This document shows positions 42,207 to 50,222 of a stretch of DNA of 64,000 nucleotides, one piece after another. The position numbers were made by a program, and so were the translations under genes. Source of the DNA: an uncultured Eubacteriales bacterium (GTDB taxonomy: Bacteria; Bacillota; Clostridia; Oscillospirales; Acutalibacteraceae). The DNA lies in assembly GCA_934436505.1 (NCBI GenBank), contig CAKSAP010000001.1, forward strand, positions 372,001-436,000. The letters run 5' to 3'. Numbering within the stretch: position 1 is the first letter of the stretch; every line of letters begins with the position of its first letter. The notes beneath the pieces were generated by a model. It worked only from the letters and a program-made list of their open reading frames with translations, was not told the origin of the DNA and searched no databases.

Positions 42207-43926
42207 GTATAAGAAAACAAAATTGTCGGGACTTATCATTGCGGTAGTTGTCTGCGGAATACTCTTTTCGGTAATCGCTTCAACCGTGTTTTTCGGTATG
42301 TTCCACCAAAGACTTATGATAAATTCGGCGGCGGTATCGTCGAAGCAGACGGTGTCGCAGGCTGATATTGCGGTGTCGGGATATATGTCGTCGATAAAGC
42401 AAAAACTCAACAGTCTTTGCGCCGAGGCGAACAGCTGTGCGAGCGAAAACGAGCTTCAAAGCGTTCTGTCAACCTCGGCTCGGCTTGAGGACGATATTTA
42501 CAGCGTTATGGTTTATGACGAGCGTGGGCGATTGCTCTTGTACGGCAACGAAACCGACGATAAGGTCAAGGATGGCGCAAAAGATATGCTTCTTGACAAG
42601 ACGGAGCTTGTCTCGGCGTCAAGCGGCTTTACTGTAACAGACCCGCACGTAAACTCAATGTATAAGGACAAGTATCCGTGGGTTGTAACGATTGCGAGGC
42701 AGGAGTATTCGAGCCTTTTCAAGCAGCAGGTTTATGTTGCGATTGACTACAAATTTTCGCAAATTGCGACCTATATCGACAATATCAGCATAGGTCAGCG
42801 TGGCTATTGCTACATTATAAATTCAAAGGGCGATGTCATTTATCATCCACAGCAGCAGATGCTTTTTTCGGGTATAAAGAGCGAAAGCACGGATAAAATT
42901 TCAAGTATGACCGACGGCACGCACATTGAAAAGGACAATATTTATTGCCTTATGTCGATGAGCGAATGTAATTGGCGGATTGTCGGCGTGAGCTACAACG
43001 ATGAGGTTACAAGGTCGGTAAGAGAGCAGCTGCTTCTCGGATTTTTGTTTGCGCTTTTGTTCAGTTTGCTTATTTCGCTTGTGATTTATTGGATACTGTC
43101 AAAGGCGGTTACAAGACCGGTAAGACGGCTTGTCGCTTCTATGCAGGAATTTGAAAAGCAGGCGGAGGCGTTCGAGTACAAGGCGGATATGAGTAACGTT
43201 GTCGAGTTCCAAACGCTGTCGGCTTCGTTTGAGCATATGGTCGGAATGATACAGTCGCTTGTGGAAAAGGTGCATAACGAGGAAATCATACTTCGTAAAA
43301 CCGAGCTTAAAGCCTTGCAGGCGCAGATAAATCCGCATTTCCTTTATAATACGCTTGACTCAATTCAATGGATGTGCGAGCAGGACAACAGCAAGGATGC
43401 GGTTAAGATGGTCGGCGCACTTGCGAAGCTTTTCAGAATAAGCATAAGCCACGGTAACGAGTTTATCACGATAGGCGACGAATTAAAGCACGCAGAGAGC
43501 TATTTGATTATCCAAAGCTATCGGTATAAAAATCAATTTACCTATTCCTTTGATGTAGATGAAAATTTACTAAACTGTATGTGCAATAAAATCACCGTTC
43601 AGCCGTTTATCGAAAATGCGATTTATCACGGACTTGACCGAATGGTTGACGAGGGCGAAATCAAGATTACCGTTAAGCGGGACGGCGACGATATTTTGAT
43701 TATTATTGCCGATAACGGACTCGGAATGACCGAGGAGCAATGCAAAAAAGTGCTTGAAAAGGGCAGGAGCGACTCGAAGGGAATCGGCGTTAAGAATGTT
43801 GACGACCGTTTGAAAATCTACTTCGGCGAGCGTTACGGCATTAAAATCGAAAGTGAGCTTGATGTCGGCACGACCGTTACAGTCAGAATTCCTATGATAG
43901 AGAAAGGACACGAAAATGAATATTAA
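42199..43926 (+). CDS. LytS/YesM-type sensor histidine kinase
   Basis: A 575-residue kinase with membrane helices at ~10-33 and ~275-300 enclosing a dCache-like extracytoplasmic domain. It is followed by a HAMP domain (~300-350), a HisKA_7TM-type phosphoacceptor motif QAQINPHFLYNTLDSIQWM with His380, and an HATPase domain (FIENAIYHGLD, IIIADNGLGM, GIGVKNVDDRL). ATG 42199 lies within the regulator gene and follows GGGGGCAGG. Its stop overlaps the next gene by 11 bp. The ligand is likely sensed through the adjacent binding protein. Confidence 0.93.
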   Translation: MFKYKKTKLSGLIIAVVVCGILFSVIASTVFFGMFHQRLMINSAAVSSKQTVSQADIAVSGYMSSIKQKLNSLCAEANSCASENELQSVLSTSARLEDDIYSVMVYDERGRLLLYGNETDDKVKDGAKDMLLDKTELVSASSGFTVTDPHVNSMYKDKYPWVVTIARQEYSSLFKQQVYVAIDYKFSQIATYIDNISIGQRGYCYIINSKGDVIYHPQQQMLFSGIKSESTDKISSMTDGTHIEKDNIYCLMSMSECNWRIVGVSYNDEVTRSVREQLLLGFLFALLFSLLISLVIYWILSKAVTRPVRRLVASMQEFEKQAEAFEYKADMSNVVEFQTLSASFEHMVGMIQSLVEKVHNEEIILRKTELKALQAQINPHFLYNTLDSIQWMCEQDNSKDAVKMVGALAKLFRISISHGNEFITIGDELKHAESYLIIQSYRYKNQFTYSFDVDENLLNCMCNKITVQPFIENAIYHGLDRMVDEGEIKITVKRDGDDILIIIADNGLGMTEEQCKKVLEKGRSDSKGIGVKNVDDRLKIYFGERYGIKIESELDVGTTVTVRIPMIEKGHENEY

Positions 43927-44887
43927 AAAAATTCTTTTATCACTTTTTGTGTTGTGTTTCGCTATCGTATGCTTTATCGGCTGCACACACACCTCAACTC
44001 AGTCGGCTCACGGCAAGGTGGCGGTTATCACAAAGGGCAGCGACTCGGACTTTTGGAGCGATTTGAAAAGCGGAGCTGTTACTGCCGCAACCGAATATAA
44101 CCTTGAGCTTACCGTCGAGGGACCCGACAACGAGTCGGACTGTGAGGCGCAAAACAAGCTTATCAGGAATGCAATTTCACGCAGGGTTGACGTGATTGTT
44201 CTGTCTGCGATTGACTATAATAACACCGCACCTGCCGTACAGGAGGCTGTTGACAGCGGAATAAGGGTCATTATGATAGACAGTAACGTCAATGTCAAAA
44301 ACACGCAGTCCTTTATCGGCACGAACAATATTCAGGCAGGTAAAAAGGCAGGCGAAGCGGTTGAAAAGCTCTGTAAGGACAAGGAAAAAATATACATAGG
44401 CGTAGTGAGCTCGGGCGAAAACACCGAAAACAACAATGAACGTCAGCAGGGCTTTGCGGATTATATCGGAACGCTTGAAAACGCCGAAATCGTCAAAACG
44501 GTTTATGTGTCATCAGACCAAGATAATGCAACGACTGAGGCTAAAAGGCTTTTGACCGAGCACCCTGAAATCAATGCGGTTATCGGCTTTAACGAGTGGG
44601 CGACTCTCGGCGTGGGAATGGCAATATCCGAGCTTAATCTTGCTGATAATGTCTGCGGCGTCGGCTTTGACAGCAACGTTAAATGCGTCGGTATGCTTGA
44701 AACGGGCGAAATCGACACTCTTATCGTTCAAAATCCGTTTGCGATAGGCTATCTTGCGGTGTCTAATGCCGCAACGCTTATGTCGGGCAAGAGCATAGAG
44801 CCGTCGATTGAAACCTCCGTCTATGTTGTTGACCGCAGCAATATGTTTAACAAGGACGTGCAAAAGGTGCTTTTCAGCTTTGAATAA
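43916..44887 (+). CDS. Sensing sugar-binding lipoprotein (Peripla_BP_4)
   Basis: A 323-residue lipoprotein; the signal ends at FIGCTHTSTQ. The mature part is a RbsB/XylF-like fold: VAVITKGSDSDFWSDLKSGAVTAA (in part), VIVLSAIDYNNTAPAV, VIMIDSNVN, AVIGFNEWATLGVG and VCGVGFDSN. It is translationally coupled to the kinase gene and separated from the transporter genes by a terminator, so its role is more likely sensing than uptake, as for XylFII with LytS. The ligand is probably a hexose or pentose. Confidence 0.88.
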   Translation: MNIKKILLSLFVLCFAIVCFIGCTHTSTQSAHGKVAVITKGSDSDFWSDLKSGAVTAATEYNLELTVEGPDNESDCEAQNKLIRNAISRRVDVIVLSAIDYNNTAPAVQEAVDSGIRVIMIDSNVNVKNTQSFIGTNNIQAGKKAGEAVEKLCKDKEKIYIGVVSSGENTENNNERQQGFADYIGTLENAEIVKTVYVSSDQDNATTEAKRLLTEHPEINAVIGFNEWATLGVGMAISELNLADNVCGVGFDSNVKCVGMLETGEIDTLIVQNPFAIGYLAVSNAATLMSGKSIEPSIETSVYVVDRSNMFNKDVQKVLFSFE

Positions 44888-44917
44888 CGTATCTACAAGC
44901 ATTATATATATGAATAA

Positions 44918-44957
44918 AACCCCGATTTATTGACAACAATATCTCGGGGTTAAATTT
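44918..44957 (+). terminator. Terminator between sensor and transporter operons
   Basis: Stem AACCCCGA / TCGGGGTT (44918-44925 and 44944-44951) followed by AAATTTTTA. Confidence 0.75.
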
Positions 44958-44986
44958 TTACCATATTTATTCAGGATAATCATAAA

Positions 44987-45044
44987 ATTTTATACATTTT
45001 GAATAAGATTTTACATTTTCTTTTTTGTTGACCGAATATATAAT
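44987..45044 (+). promoter_or_regulatory. Activator-type promoter of the mgl-like operon
   Basis: Direct repeats ATTTTATACATTTT (44987-45000) and ATTTTACATTTT (45008-45019) start 21 bp apart, followed by TATAAT at 45039-45044 with no good -35. Two half-sites two helical turns apart beside a weak -35 are typical of AraC-type activators, here probably the YesN-type regulator. Confidence 0.6.
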
Positions 45045-45089
45045 GAAGATGCTGAATGACTAAACGATAATTTTAAGGAGGTTATCTTT

Positions 45090-46184
45090 ATGAAAAAGGT
45101 TAAAAAAGTATTGGCACTGCTTTTAGCAGTAGTAATGGTTGTCGGCTTTGCAGCTTGTGCATCCGATAAGGACAAGGAAGGTCCGAAGAACAAGGGCGAA
45201 ATATCAGTATTCTATTACACATTCAGTGATGCGTATATTTCAACAGTTCGTTCTTCAATGGACAAAATCTTAAAGGATTCAGGCTACACCTACAACAACT
45301 ATGATGCTAACGGCAATCAGACAACACAGACAGAGCAGGTTCAGACAGCTCTTGCGAAAGGCTCATCGTTGCTTATCGTAAACGTTGTTGACACAGGCTC
45401 AAACGACGCAGCACAGAACATTATCAATCTTGCTAAGGCAAAGAATGTTCCGGTTATTTTCTTCAACCGTTCGGTTGACCAGTCAGTTATCGAAAGCTAT
45501 GACAAGTGCGTATTCGTAGGTACAGACTATGAGCAGGCAGGTCATATGCAGGGCAAGATGATCGGCGAATACCTTGTTAAGAATTACGACAAGCTCGACC
45601 TTAACAAGGACGGCAAAATCAGCTACGTAATGTTCAAGGGACAAGAGGGCAACATGGAGGCTATCGCTCGTACACAGTACGGTGTTGAGGATGCAAACGC
45701 AGTTCTTAAAGAAGCAGGTAAGCCCGAAATCGAGTTCTACGATGTAGCAAACAAGAACAAGTATCTTGTTGACCAGGACGGACTTTGGTCATCGGCAGCA
45801 GCTACAAACTATATGAGCACAGCTCTTGCACAGTACACAGAAGCTAATAAGAATATGATTGAGCTTGTTATCGCTAACAACGACGAAATGGCTCTCGGCG
45901 CAATCTCGGCTCTTCAGACAGCAGGCTATAACAAAGAGGGCGGCACATTTATTCCGGTATTCGGTGTTGACGCAACCGATGCAGCTAAATCTGCTATCAA
46001 GGCAGGCACAATGGTTGGTACAATCAAGCAGGATGCAGAGGGTATGGCAACCGCAATCACAACAATTATGAAGAATTTGCTTAACGGTACATCAACCTTT
46101 GACGGTATCGACAGCAAAAACGTAGTCGGCACATGGAGAGTTAACATTCCTTACTCTGCATTCACAGCAGACAGCGCCGAATAA
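45090..46184 (+). CDS. mglB: Galactose/methylgalactoside-type ABC substrate-binding protein
   Basis: A 364-residue lipoprotein (signal KKVLALLLAVVMVVGFAAC, Cys near residue 23). The fold is MglB-like: ISVFYYTFSDAYISTVRSSM, LLIVNVVDTGSN, VPVIFFNRSV, LDLNKDGKISYVMFKGQEGN (an EF-hand-like calcium loop DLNKDGK as in galactose-binding protein), IANNDEMALGAI and FGVDATDAA. It supplies sugar to the MglA/MglC pair downstream. AGGAGG lies upstream, and codon bias suggests high expression. A strong hairpin separates it from mglA. Confidence 0.93.
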   Translation: MKKVKKVLALLLAVVMVVGFAACASDKDKEGPKNKGEISVFYYTFSDAYISTVRSSMDKILKDSGYTYNNYDANGNQTTQTEQVQTALAKGSSLLIVNVVDTGSNDAAQNIINLAKAKNVPVIFFNRSVDQSVIESYDKCVFVGTDYEQAGHMQGKMIGEYLVKNYDKLDLNKDGKISYVMFKGQEGNMEAIARTQYGVEDANAVLKEAGKPEIEFYDVANKNKYLVDQDGLWSSAAATNYMSTALAQYTEANKNMIELVIANNDEMALGAISALQTAGYNKEGGTFIPVFGVDATDAAKSAIKAGTMVGTIKQDAEGMATAITTIMKNLLNGTSTFDGIDSKNVVGTWRVNIPYSAFTADSAE

Positions 46185-46210
46185 TCAATTCACGGCGTAA
46201 AGCAAACTCA

Positions 46211-46237
46211 ACGGTTGGGGCTTCGTGCCCCAACCGT
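46211..46237 (+). promoter_or_regulatory. Intercistronic hairpin after mglB
   Basis: Perfect stem ACGGTTGGGGC / GCCCCAACCGT with a 5-nt loop and no T-tract. It most likely protects the mglB 3' end and lowers mglA expression, as REP-type hairpins do in binding-protein operons. Confidence 0.7.
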
Positions 46238-46264
46238 AAATCAATGCAGATAGGAGAGAAGGCT

Positions 46265-47797
46265 ATGCAAAAAAACGTAAATATATCCGATGCTGCTGAC
46301 AAAGACGTATTGTTAAAAATGGTTGATATAGAAAAGTCATTCCCCGGTGTCAAGGCTCTTGACCACGCTCAGCTCACGGTAAAGCGAGGCACGGTGCACG
46401 CTCTTATGGGCGAAAACGGAGCAGGTAAATCGACACTTATGAAATGCCTTTTCGGAGTTTACAGCAAGGACGGCGGTCACATTTACGTTGACGGCGAGGA
46501 GGTTAACTACAAAAACTCCAAGGAAGCCCTTGAAAACGGCGTTGCAATGGTGCATCAGGAATTAAATCAGGCACTCAAGCGTAATGTTATGGATAATATG
46601 TGGCTCGGAAGATTTCCACAGGTTTCGAAGTTTATTCCTTTTACAAGCGAAAAAAAGATGTACGACGAAACCATGAAGGTCTTTAAGGACCTTGAAATTC
46701 CCGTTGATCCCAAGACCGTAATGAGCACAATGTCCGTATCACAGAGACAGATGGTTGAAATCGCAAAGGCGGTTTCCTACAATTCGAAAATTATCGTTTT
46801 TGACGAGCCGACCTCATCGCTTACAGAGGAAGAGGTTGAGCATTTGTTCCGCATTATCAATATGCTTCGTGACAGAGGCTGCGGAATTGTATATATTTCT
46901 CACAAGATGGAGGAAATCCTCCGCATATCCGATGAAGTTACGATTATGCGTGACGGCAAATGGATAGCAACCAAGCCCGCAAGCGAGCTTACAATGAACG
47001 AGATAATCAAGCTTATGGTAGGCAGAGAGCTTACAAACCGCTATCCCGAAAAGGACAACGAAATCGGCGATGTTCTTCTGAAGGTTGAAAATCTCGGAGG
47101 CGAATACACAAACCTCACGGATGTATCCTTTGAAGCGAACAGAGGCGAAATCCTCGGCGTAGCAGGACTTGACGGCTCGGGCAGAACAGAGCTTTTGGAG
47201 CAGATATTCGGTATTACCACCAGAAGCACCGGAAAGATTTATCTTGACGGTAAAGAGGTTAAAAATAAAACTCCTCACGAATCAATTAAGAACGGCTTTG
47301 CTCTTTTGACAGAGGAAAGACGTGCAAACGGTATTTTCGGAATACTTAATATCAGAGAAAATACCACAATTTCAAGCTTGAAAAAATATCAGACGGGTCC
47401 GTTCCTCAACAAGAAAAAGATGAAGGACACGACAGAAGAATATATCAAGTCCTTGAGGGTAAAGACCCCCACTCAGGAAACAAAAATCAGCTCTTTGTCG
47501 GGCGGTAATCAGCAGAAGGTTATCCTTGCAAGATGGTTGCTTACCGATCCTACCGTACTTCTTTTGGACGAGCCGACAAGAGGTATCGACGTAGGCGCAA
47601 AGTATGAGATTTATCAGCTTATTCTCGAGCTTGCCAAAAAGGGAAAAACCGTAATTATGGTATCGTCCGAAATGCCCGAGCTTCTCGGTGTATGCGACAA
47701 AATTCTTGTTATGTCGGGCGGTAGGCTTTCGGGCGAGGTTGACGCAAAGACAACCTCGCAGGAAGAAATTATGACCCTTGCGGCAAAATATGTATGA
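46265..47797 (+). CDS. mglA: Sugar ABC transporter ATP-binding protein, MglA-like
   Basis: A 510-residue ATPase with two ABC domains. The first has Walker A GENGAGKST, signature MSVSQRQMVEI and Walker B IIVFDEPTSSL; the second has a degenerate Walker A (GLDGSGRTE) as usual in MglA/RbsA, signature LSGGNQQKV and Walker B VLLLDEPTRGID. ATG 46265 is preferred to 46244 because AGGAGAG lies between them. The permease gene follows after 13 bp. Confidence 0.95.
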   Translation: MQKNVNISDAADKDVLLKMVDIEKSFPGVKALDHAQLTVKRGTVHALMGENGAGKSTLMKCLFGVYSKDGGHIYVDGEEVNYKNSKEALENGVAMVHQELNQALKRNVMDNMWLGRFPQVSKFIPFTSEKKMYDETMKVFKDLEIPVDPKTVMSTMSVSQRQMVEIAKAVSYNSKIIVFDEPTSSLTEEEVEHLFRIINMLRDRGCGIVYISHKMEEILRISDEVTIMRDGKWIATKPASELTMNEIIKLMVGRELTNRYPEKDNEIGDVLLKVENLGGEYTNLTDVSFEANRGEILGVAGLDGSGRTELLEQIFGITTRSTGKIYLDGKEVKNKTPHESIKNGFALLTEERRANGIFGILNIRENTTISSLKKYQTGPFLNKKKMKDTTEEYIKSLRVKTPTQETKISSLSGGNQQKVILARWLLTDPTVLLLDEPTRGIDVGAKYEIYQLILELAKKGKTVIMVSSEMPELLGVCDKILVMSGGRLSGEVDAKTTSQEEIMTLAAKYV

Positions 47798-47810
47798 GGA
47801 GGATTTAACT

Positions 47811-48905
47811 ATGGCTTCGGAAAATGTTAAAAAAATGAAAAAGCCGTCAAAGGTTGCCCTTTGGATGAACAATTACAAAGAAGCAAGCCGTGACGACAAA
47901 AGAAGACTTATAACCGATTTGTTGTTCAACAACGCAATGTACATTATCATCGCAATAGCGGTCATCTTTATCGCAATTAAGGTGCCTGCGTTCTTGAGCG
48001 TATCGTCAATCGTAAATATCGTATCCCTTACGGCAGCAAAATTGCCGATAGCACTCGGTATCGCAGGCTGTATCGTACTTACGGGTACTGATATTTCGGC
48101 AGGTCGCTGCGTCGGTCTTACCGCCTGCGTTGCAGCCTCGCTTTTACAGATGACAAACTATGCAAACAAGATGTTCCCCGACCTCAAGACAATGCCCCTT
48201 ATCGTCGTATTCCTTGCAGTTATCGCAATCGGCGCAGTTGTCGGCGTTGTAAACGGCTTCTTCGTTGCAAAGTTTAAGCTTCATCCGTTTATCGTTACCC
48301 TTTCTACACAGCTTATCGTATTCGGTACTGTTCTTATGTACCTTATGATAGGCGGCAACAACGGTCAGACTCTTTCGGGTCTTGACCCGTCCTACACAGA
48401 CTTTATCACAGGCAAGCTCTTCACAATCGGCGGCGTAACAATTCCGAGATATGTTCTTTATTCGGTAATCCTCACAGCGATTATGTGGGTTATTTGGAAC
48501 AAGACAAAGTTCGGTAAAAATATGTTCGCAGTCGGCTCAAACGAAGAGGCGGCAAGAGTTTCTGGCGTAAACGTATTTATGACAATACTTATGGTGTTCG
48601 TCCTTGCAGGCGTTATGTACGGTATCACAGGCTTTATCGAGGGTGCTCGTATCGCTTCATGCTCTGCAAACACAGGTCTTAACTACGAGTGTGACGCTAT
48701 CGCAGCCTGCGTAATCGGCGGCGTATCATTTGTCGGCGGTACAGGTAAAATCAGCGGTATCGTAATCGGCGTTCTCCTTTTGCAGATTATCTTCGCAGGT
48801 CTTAACTTCCTCTCTGTATCGGCAAATATGCTTTACATCATCAAGGGTGTTATCATCCTTGTTGCTTGCGCTATCGATATGCGTAAATATCTTGCTCGCA
48901 GATAA
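47811..48905 (+). CDS. mglC: Sugar ABC transporter permease, MglC-like
   Basis: A 364-residue BPD_transp_2 permease with about nine or ten membrane segments. GIAGCIVLTGTDISAGRCVGL, FFVAKFKLHPFIVTLST, NMFAVGSNEEAARVSGVNV and IAACVIGGVSFVGGTGKI are typical of galactose/ribose permeases (GxxxNEEAAR is the ATPase-contact loop). GAGGAGG precedes the ATG. A small InlB-repeat protein follows as the fourth gene. Confidence 0.94.
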   Translation: MASENVKKMKKPSKVALWMNNYKEASRDDKRRLITDLLFNNAMYIIIAIAVIFIAIKVPAFLSVSSIVNIVSLTAAKLPIALGIAGCIVLTGTDISAGRCVGLTACVAASLLQMTNYANKMFPDLKTMPLIVVFLAVIAIGAVVGVVNGFFVAKFKLHPFIVTLSTQLIVFGTVLMYLMIGGNNGQTLSGLDPSYTDFITGKLFTIGGVTIPRYVLYSVILTAIMWVIWNKTKFGKNMFAVGSNEEAARVSGVNVFMTILMVFVLAGVMYGITGFIEGARIASCSANTGLNYECDAIAACVIGGVSFVGGTGKISGIVIGVLLLQIIFAGLNFLSVSANMLYIIKGVIILVACAIDMRKYLARR

Positions 48906-48958
48906 TAAAAGAATTATTCATAACCCTCCTCATCCCCTCTTGAAAGGCAGTGAAAAAA

Positions 48959-49327
48959 ATGAACGATAACAACACAATAAATCTCAATACCGAAAGAAAG
49001 CCGGGCGGTCTTTACAGAAATATAAAGATGTCGGTCAAAACGGCGGACAGGTTGATTATAATAGGCGTTATCGTGCTCATCGCCTGTTTGATTTTCGCAG
49101 TAAATCATGCAGGCTTCACTGTCTCGTTCAATACCGACGGCGGCTCGCAGATTGAAAACCAAAAGGTTATGTACGGTCAGCTCGTCAGCGTTGAGGAAAA
49201 TCCCGTAAAAGAGGGTTACACCTTTACAGGCTGGTACACGGACAAGGACTGTCAAAAGCCGTTCGATATTACTACCGATAAGGTCAGCGACAGTATGACG
49301 CTGTATTCGGGCTGGGAAAAGAAATAA
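48959..49327 (+). CDS. Membrane-anchored InlB B-repeat (Flg_new) protein
   Basis: A 122-residue protein with one membrane helix (~32-52) and one extracellular Listeria-Bacteroides repeat: FNTDGGSQIENQKVMYGQ, then KEGYTFTGWYTDKDCQKPFD. It is the last gene of the mgl-like operon, 53 bp after mglC. Such repeats mediate protein or glycan contacts; with a sugar transporter it might help capture or organise the complex, which is inference. ATG 48959 is preferred over GTG 48950, which sits almost on the AAAGG site. Confidence 0.8.
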   Translation: MNDNNTINLNTERKPGGLYRNIKMSVKTADRLIIIGVIVLIACLIFAVNHAGFTVSFNTDGGSQIENQKVMYGQLVSVEENPVKEGYTFTGWYTDKDCQKPFDITTDKVSDSMTLYSGWEKK

Positions 49328-49351
49328 ACGCTAAATAAAAAATATTAAATC

Positions 49352-49391
49352 AAAGATGAAAGCTCAGCCTCAGGTTGAGCTTTTCGTCTTT
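49352..49391 (+). terminator. Hairpin ending the mgl-like operon
   Basis: AAAGATGAAAAGCTCA-type stem: AAAGATGAAAGCTCA (49352 on) pairs with TGAGCTTTTCGTCTTT. The T-tract is weak, so termination strength is uncertain. Confidence 0.6.
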
Positions 49392-49410
49392 CAAAAAGTG
49401 TAAAACCGTC

Positions 49411-49439
49411 TTGAAAACAGTCGAAAAATAGCTTAAACT
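49411..49439 (+). promoter_or_regulatory. Promoter of the GDSL hydrolase gene
   Basis: TTGAAA (49411-49416), 17 bp, TAAACT (49434-49439). Confidence 0.65.
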
Positions 49440-49475
49440 ATAAGTGTAAAATAAATTTACGCACGGAGAAGTGAA

Positions 49476-50132
49476 ATGGGTAAGGATATTCAAAAAAAGA
49501 CTGCTTACGACCTTGTAAAGCAGACTAAAAAAGAAAATTATTTGTTCTTAAACGAAAATTACGCACATCACGGTCAAACCGTACTGTTCGGCGACTCAAT
49601 TACGGAAATATTTAACAGCTACGAGCTGTTCTACACCTTTTCAAAGGTTACGGGGCAGGCTGTTTATAACCGTGGAATAAGCGGCGATACAAGCGACAGA
49701 CTTTTGGAAAGGCTCAAGTGCAACGCCTTGAACATTACGCCTAAAAATCTTGTAATTTTAATCGGAACAAACGATATAGGCAAGGATATTCCGAGCGAAT
49801 ACACCTTAAAAAATATACAGGATATTTTATCAGTAACGCACGAAGTGTGCCCGAGCACAAATATAATCTTGCAGGCGATTTACCCTGTGAATTCACGAAT
49901 GTCGCTCACGGCAAGGCAGATGGTCGGCAAACGCAGTAACAAGAAAATATCGGCTATTAACGAGGAATTGCATAATATCGCAGTCGAAAACAAGGTGCAT
50001 TGGCTCGACCTTACAAAGTACCTTTCGGACAAAAAGGGCAGGCTCGCAAAGGAGTATTGCTATGACGGCTTGCACCTCAACGCACAGGGCTTTAAGGTCG
50101 TAGCGGAAAAAATAATACCGCTGTTGAAATGA
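49476..50132 (+). CDS. SGNH/GDSL-family hydrolase
   Basis: A 218-residue esterase-like enzyme without a signal peptide. The four SGNH blocks are present: TVLFGDSITE (Ser nucleophile), YNRGISGDTSDRLLER (Gly), VILIGTNDIG (Asn) and YDGLHLNAQG (catalytic Asp and His). Members act as acyl-esterases, lysophospholipases or carbohydrate deacetylases; the substrate is not evident. CGGAGAAG precedes the start. Confidence 0.9.
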   Translation: MGKDIQKKTAYDLVKQTKKENYLFLNENYAHHGQTVLFGDSITEIFNSYELFYTFSKVTGQAVYNRGISGDTSDRLLERLKCNALNITPKNLVILIGTNDIGKDIPSEYTLKNIQDILSVTHEVCPSTNIILQAIYPVNSRMSLTARQMVGKRSNKKISAINEELHNIAVENKVHWLDLTKYLSDKKGRLAKEYCYDGLHLNAQGFKVVAEKIIPLLK

Positions 50133-50170
50133 TTTAACGAAGTGTTTTTCAGCTAAGATATATCAGATAT

Positions 50171-50209
50171 AAAAAACAGAGGAGGTGGTGCCCGTGGGCA
50201 TCGCCTCCT
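50171..50209 (-). terminator. Terminator of the rtcB/Ro60-like operon
   Basis: On the minus strand: AGGAGGCGATGCCC / GGGCACCACCTCCT stem with a 2-nt loop and some wobble pairs, then TGTTTTTTAT. It lies 14 bp after the stop of the Ro60-like gene. Confidence 0.8.
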
Positions 50210-50222
50210 AATTATATTGGGT

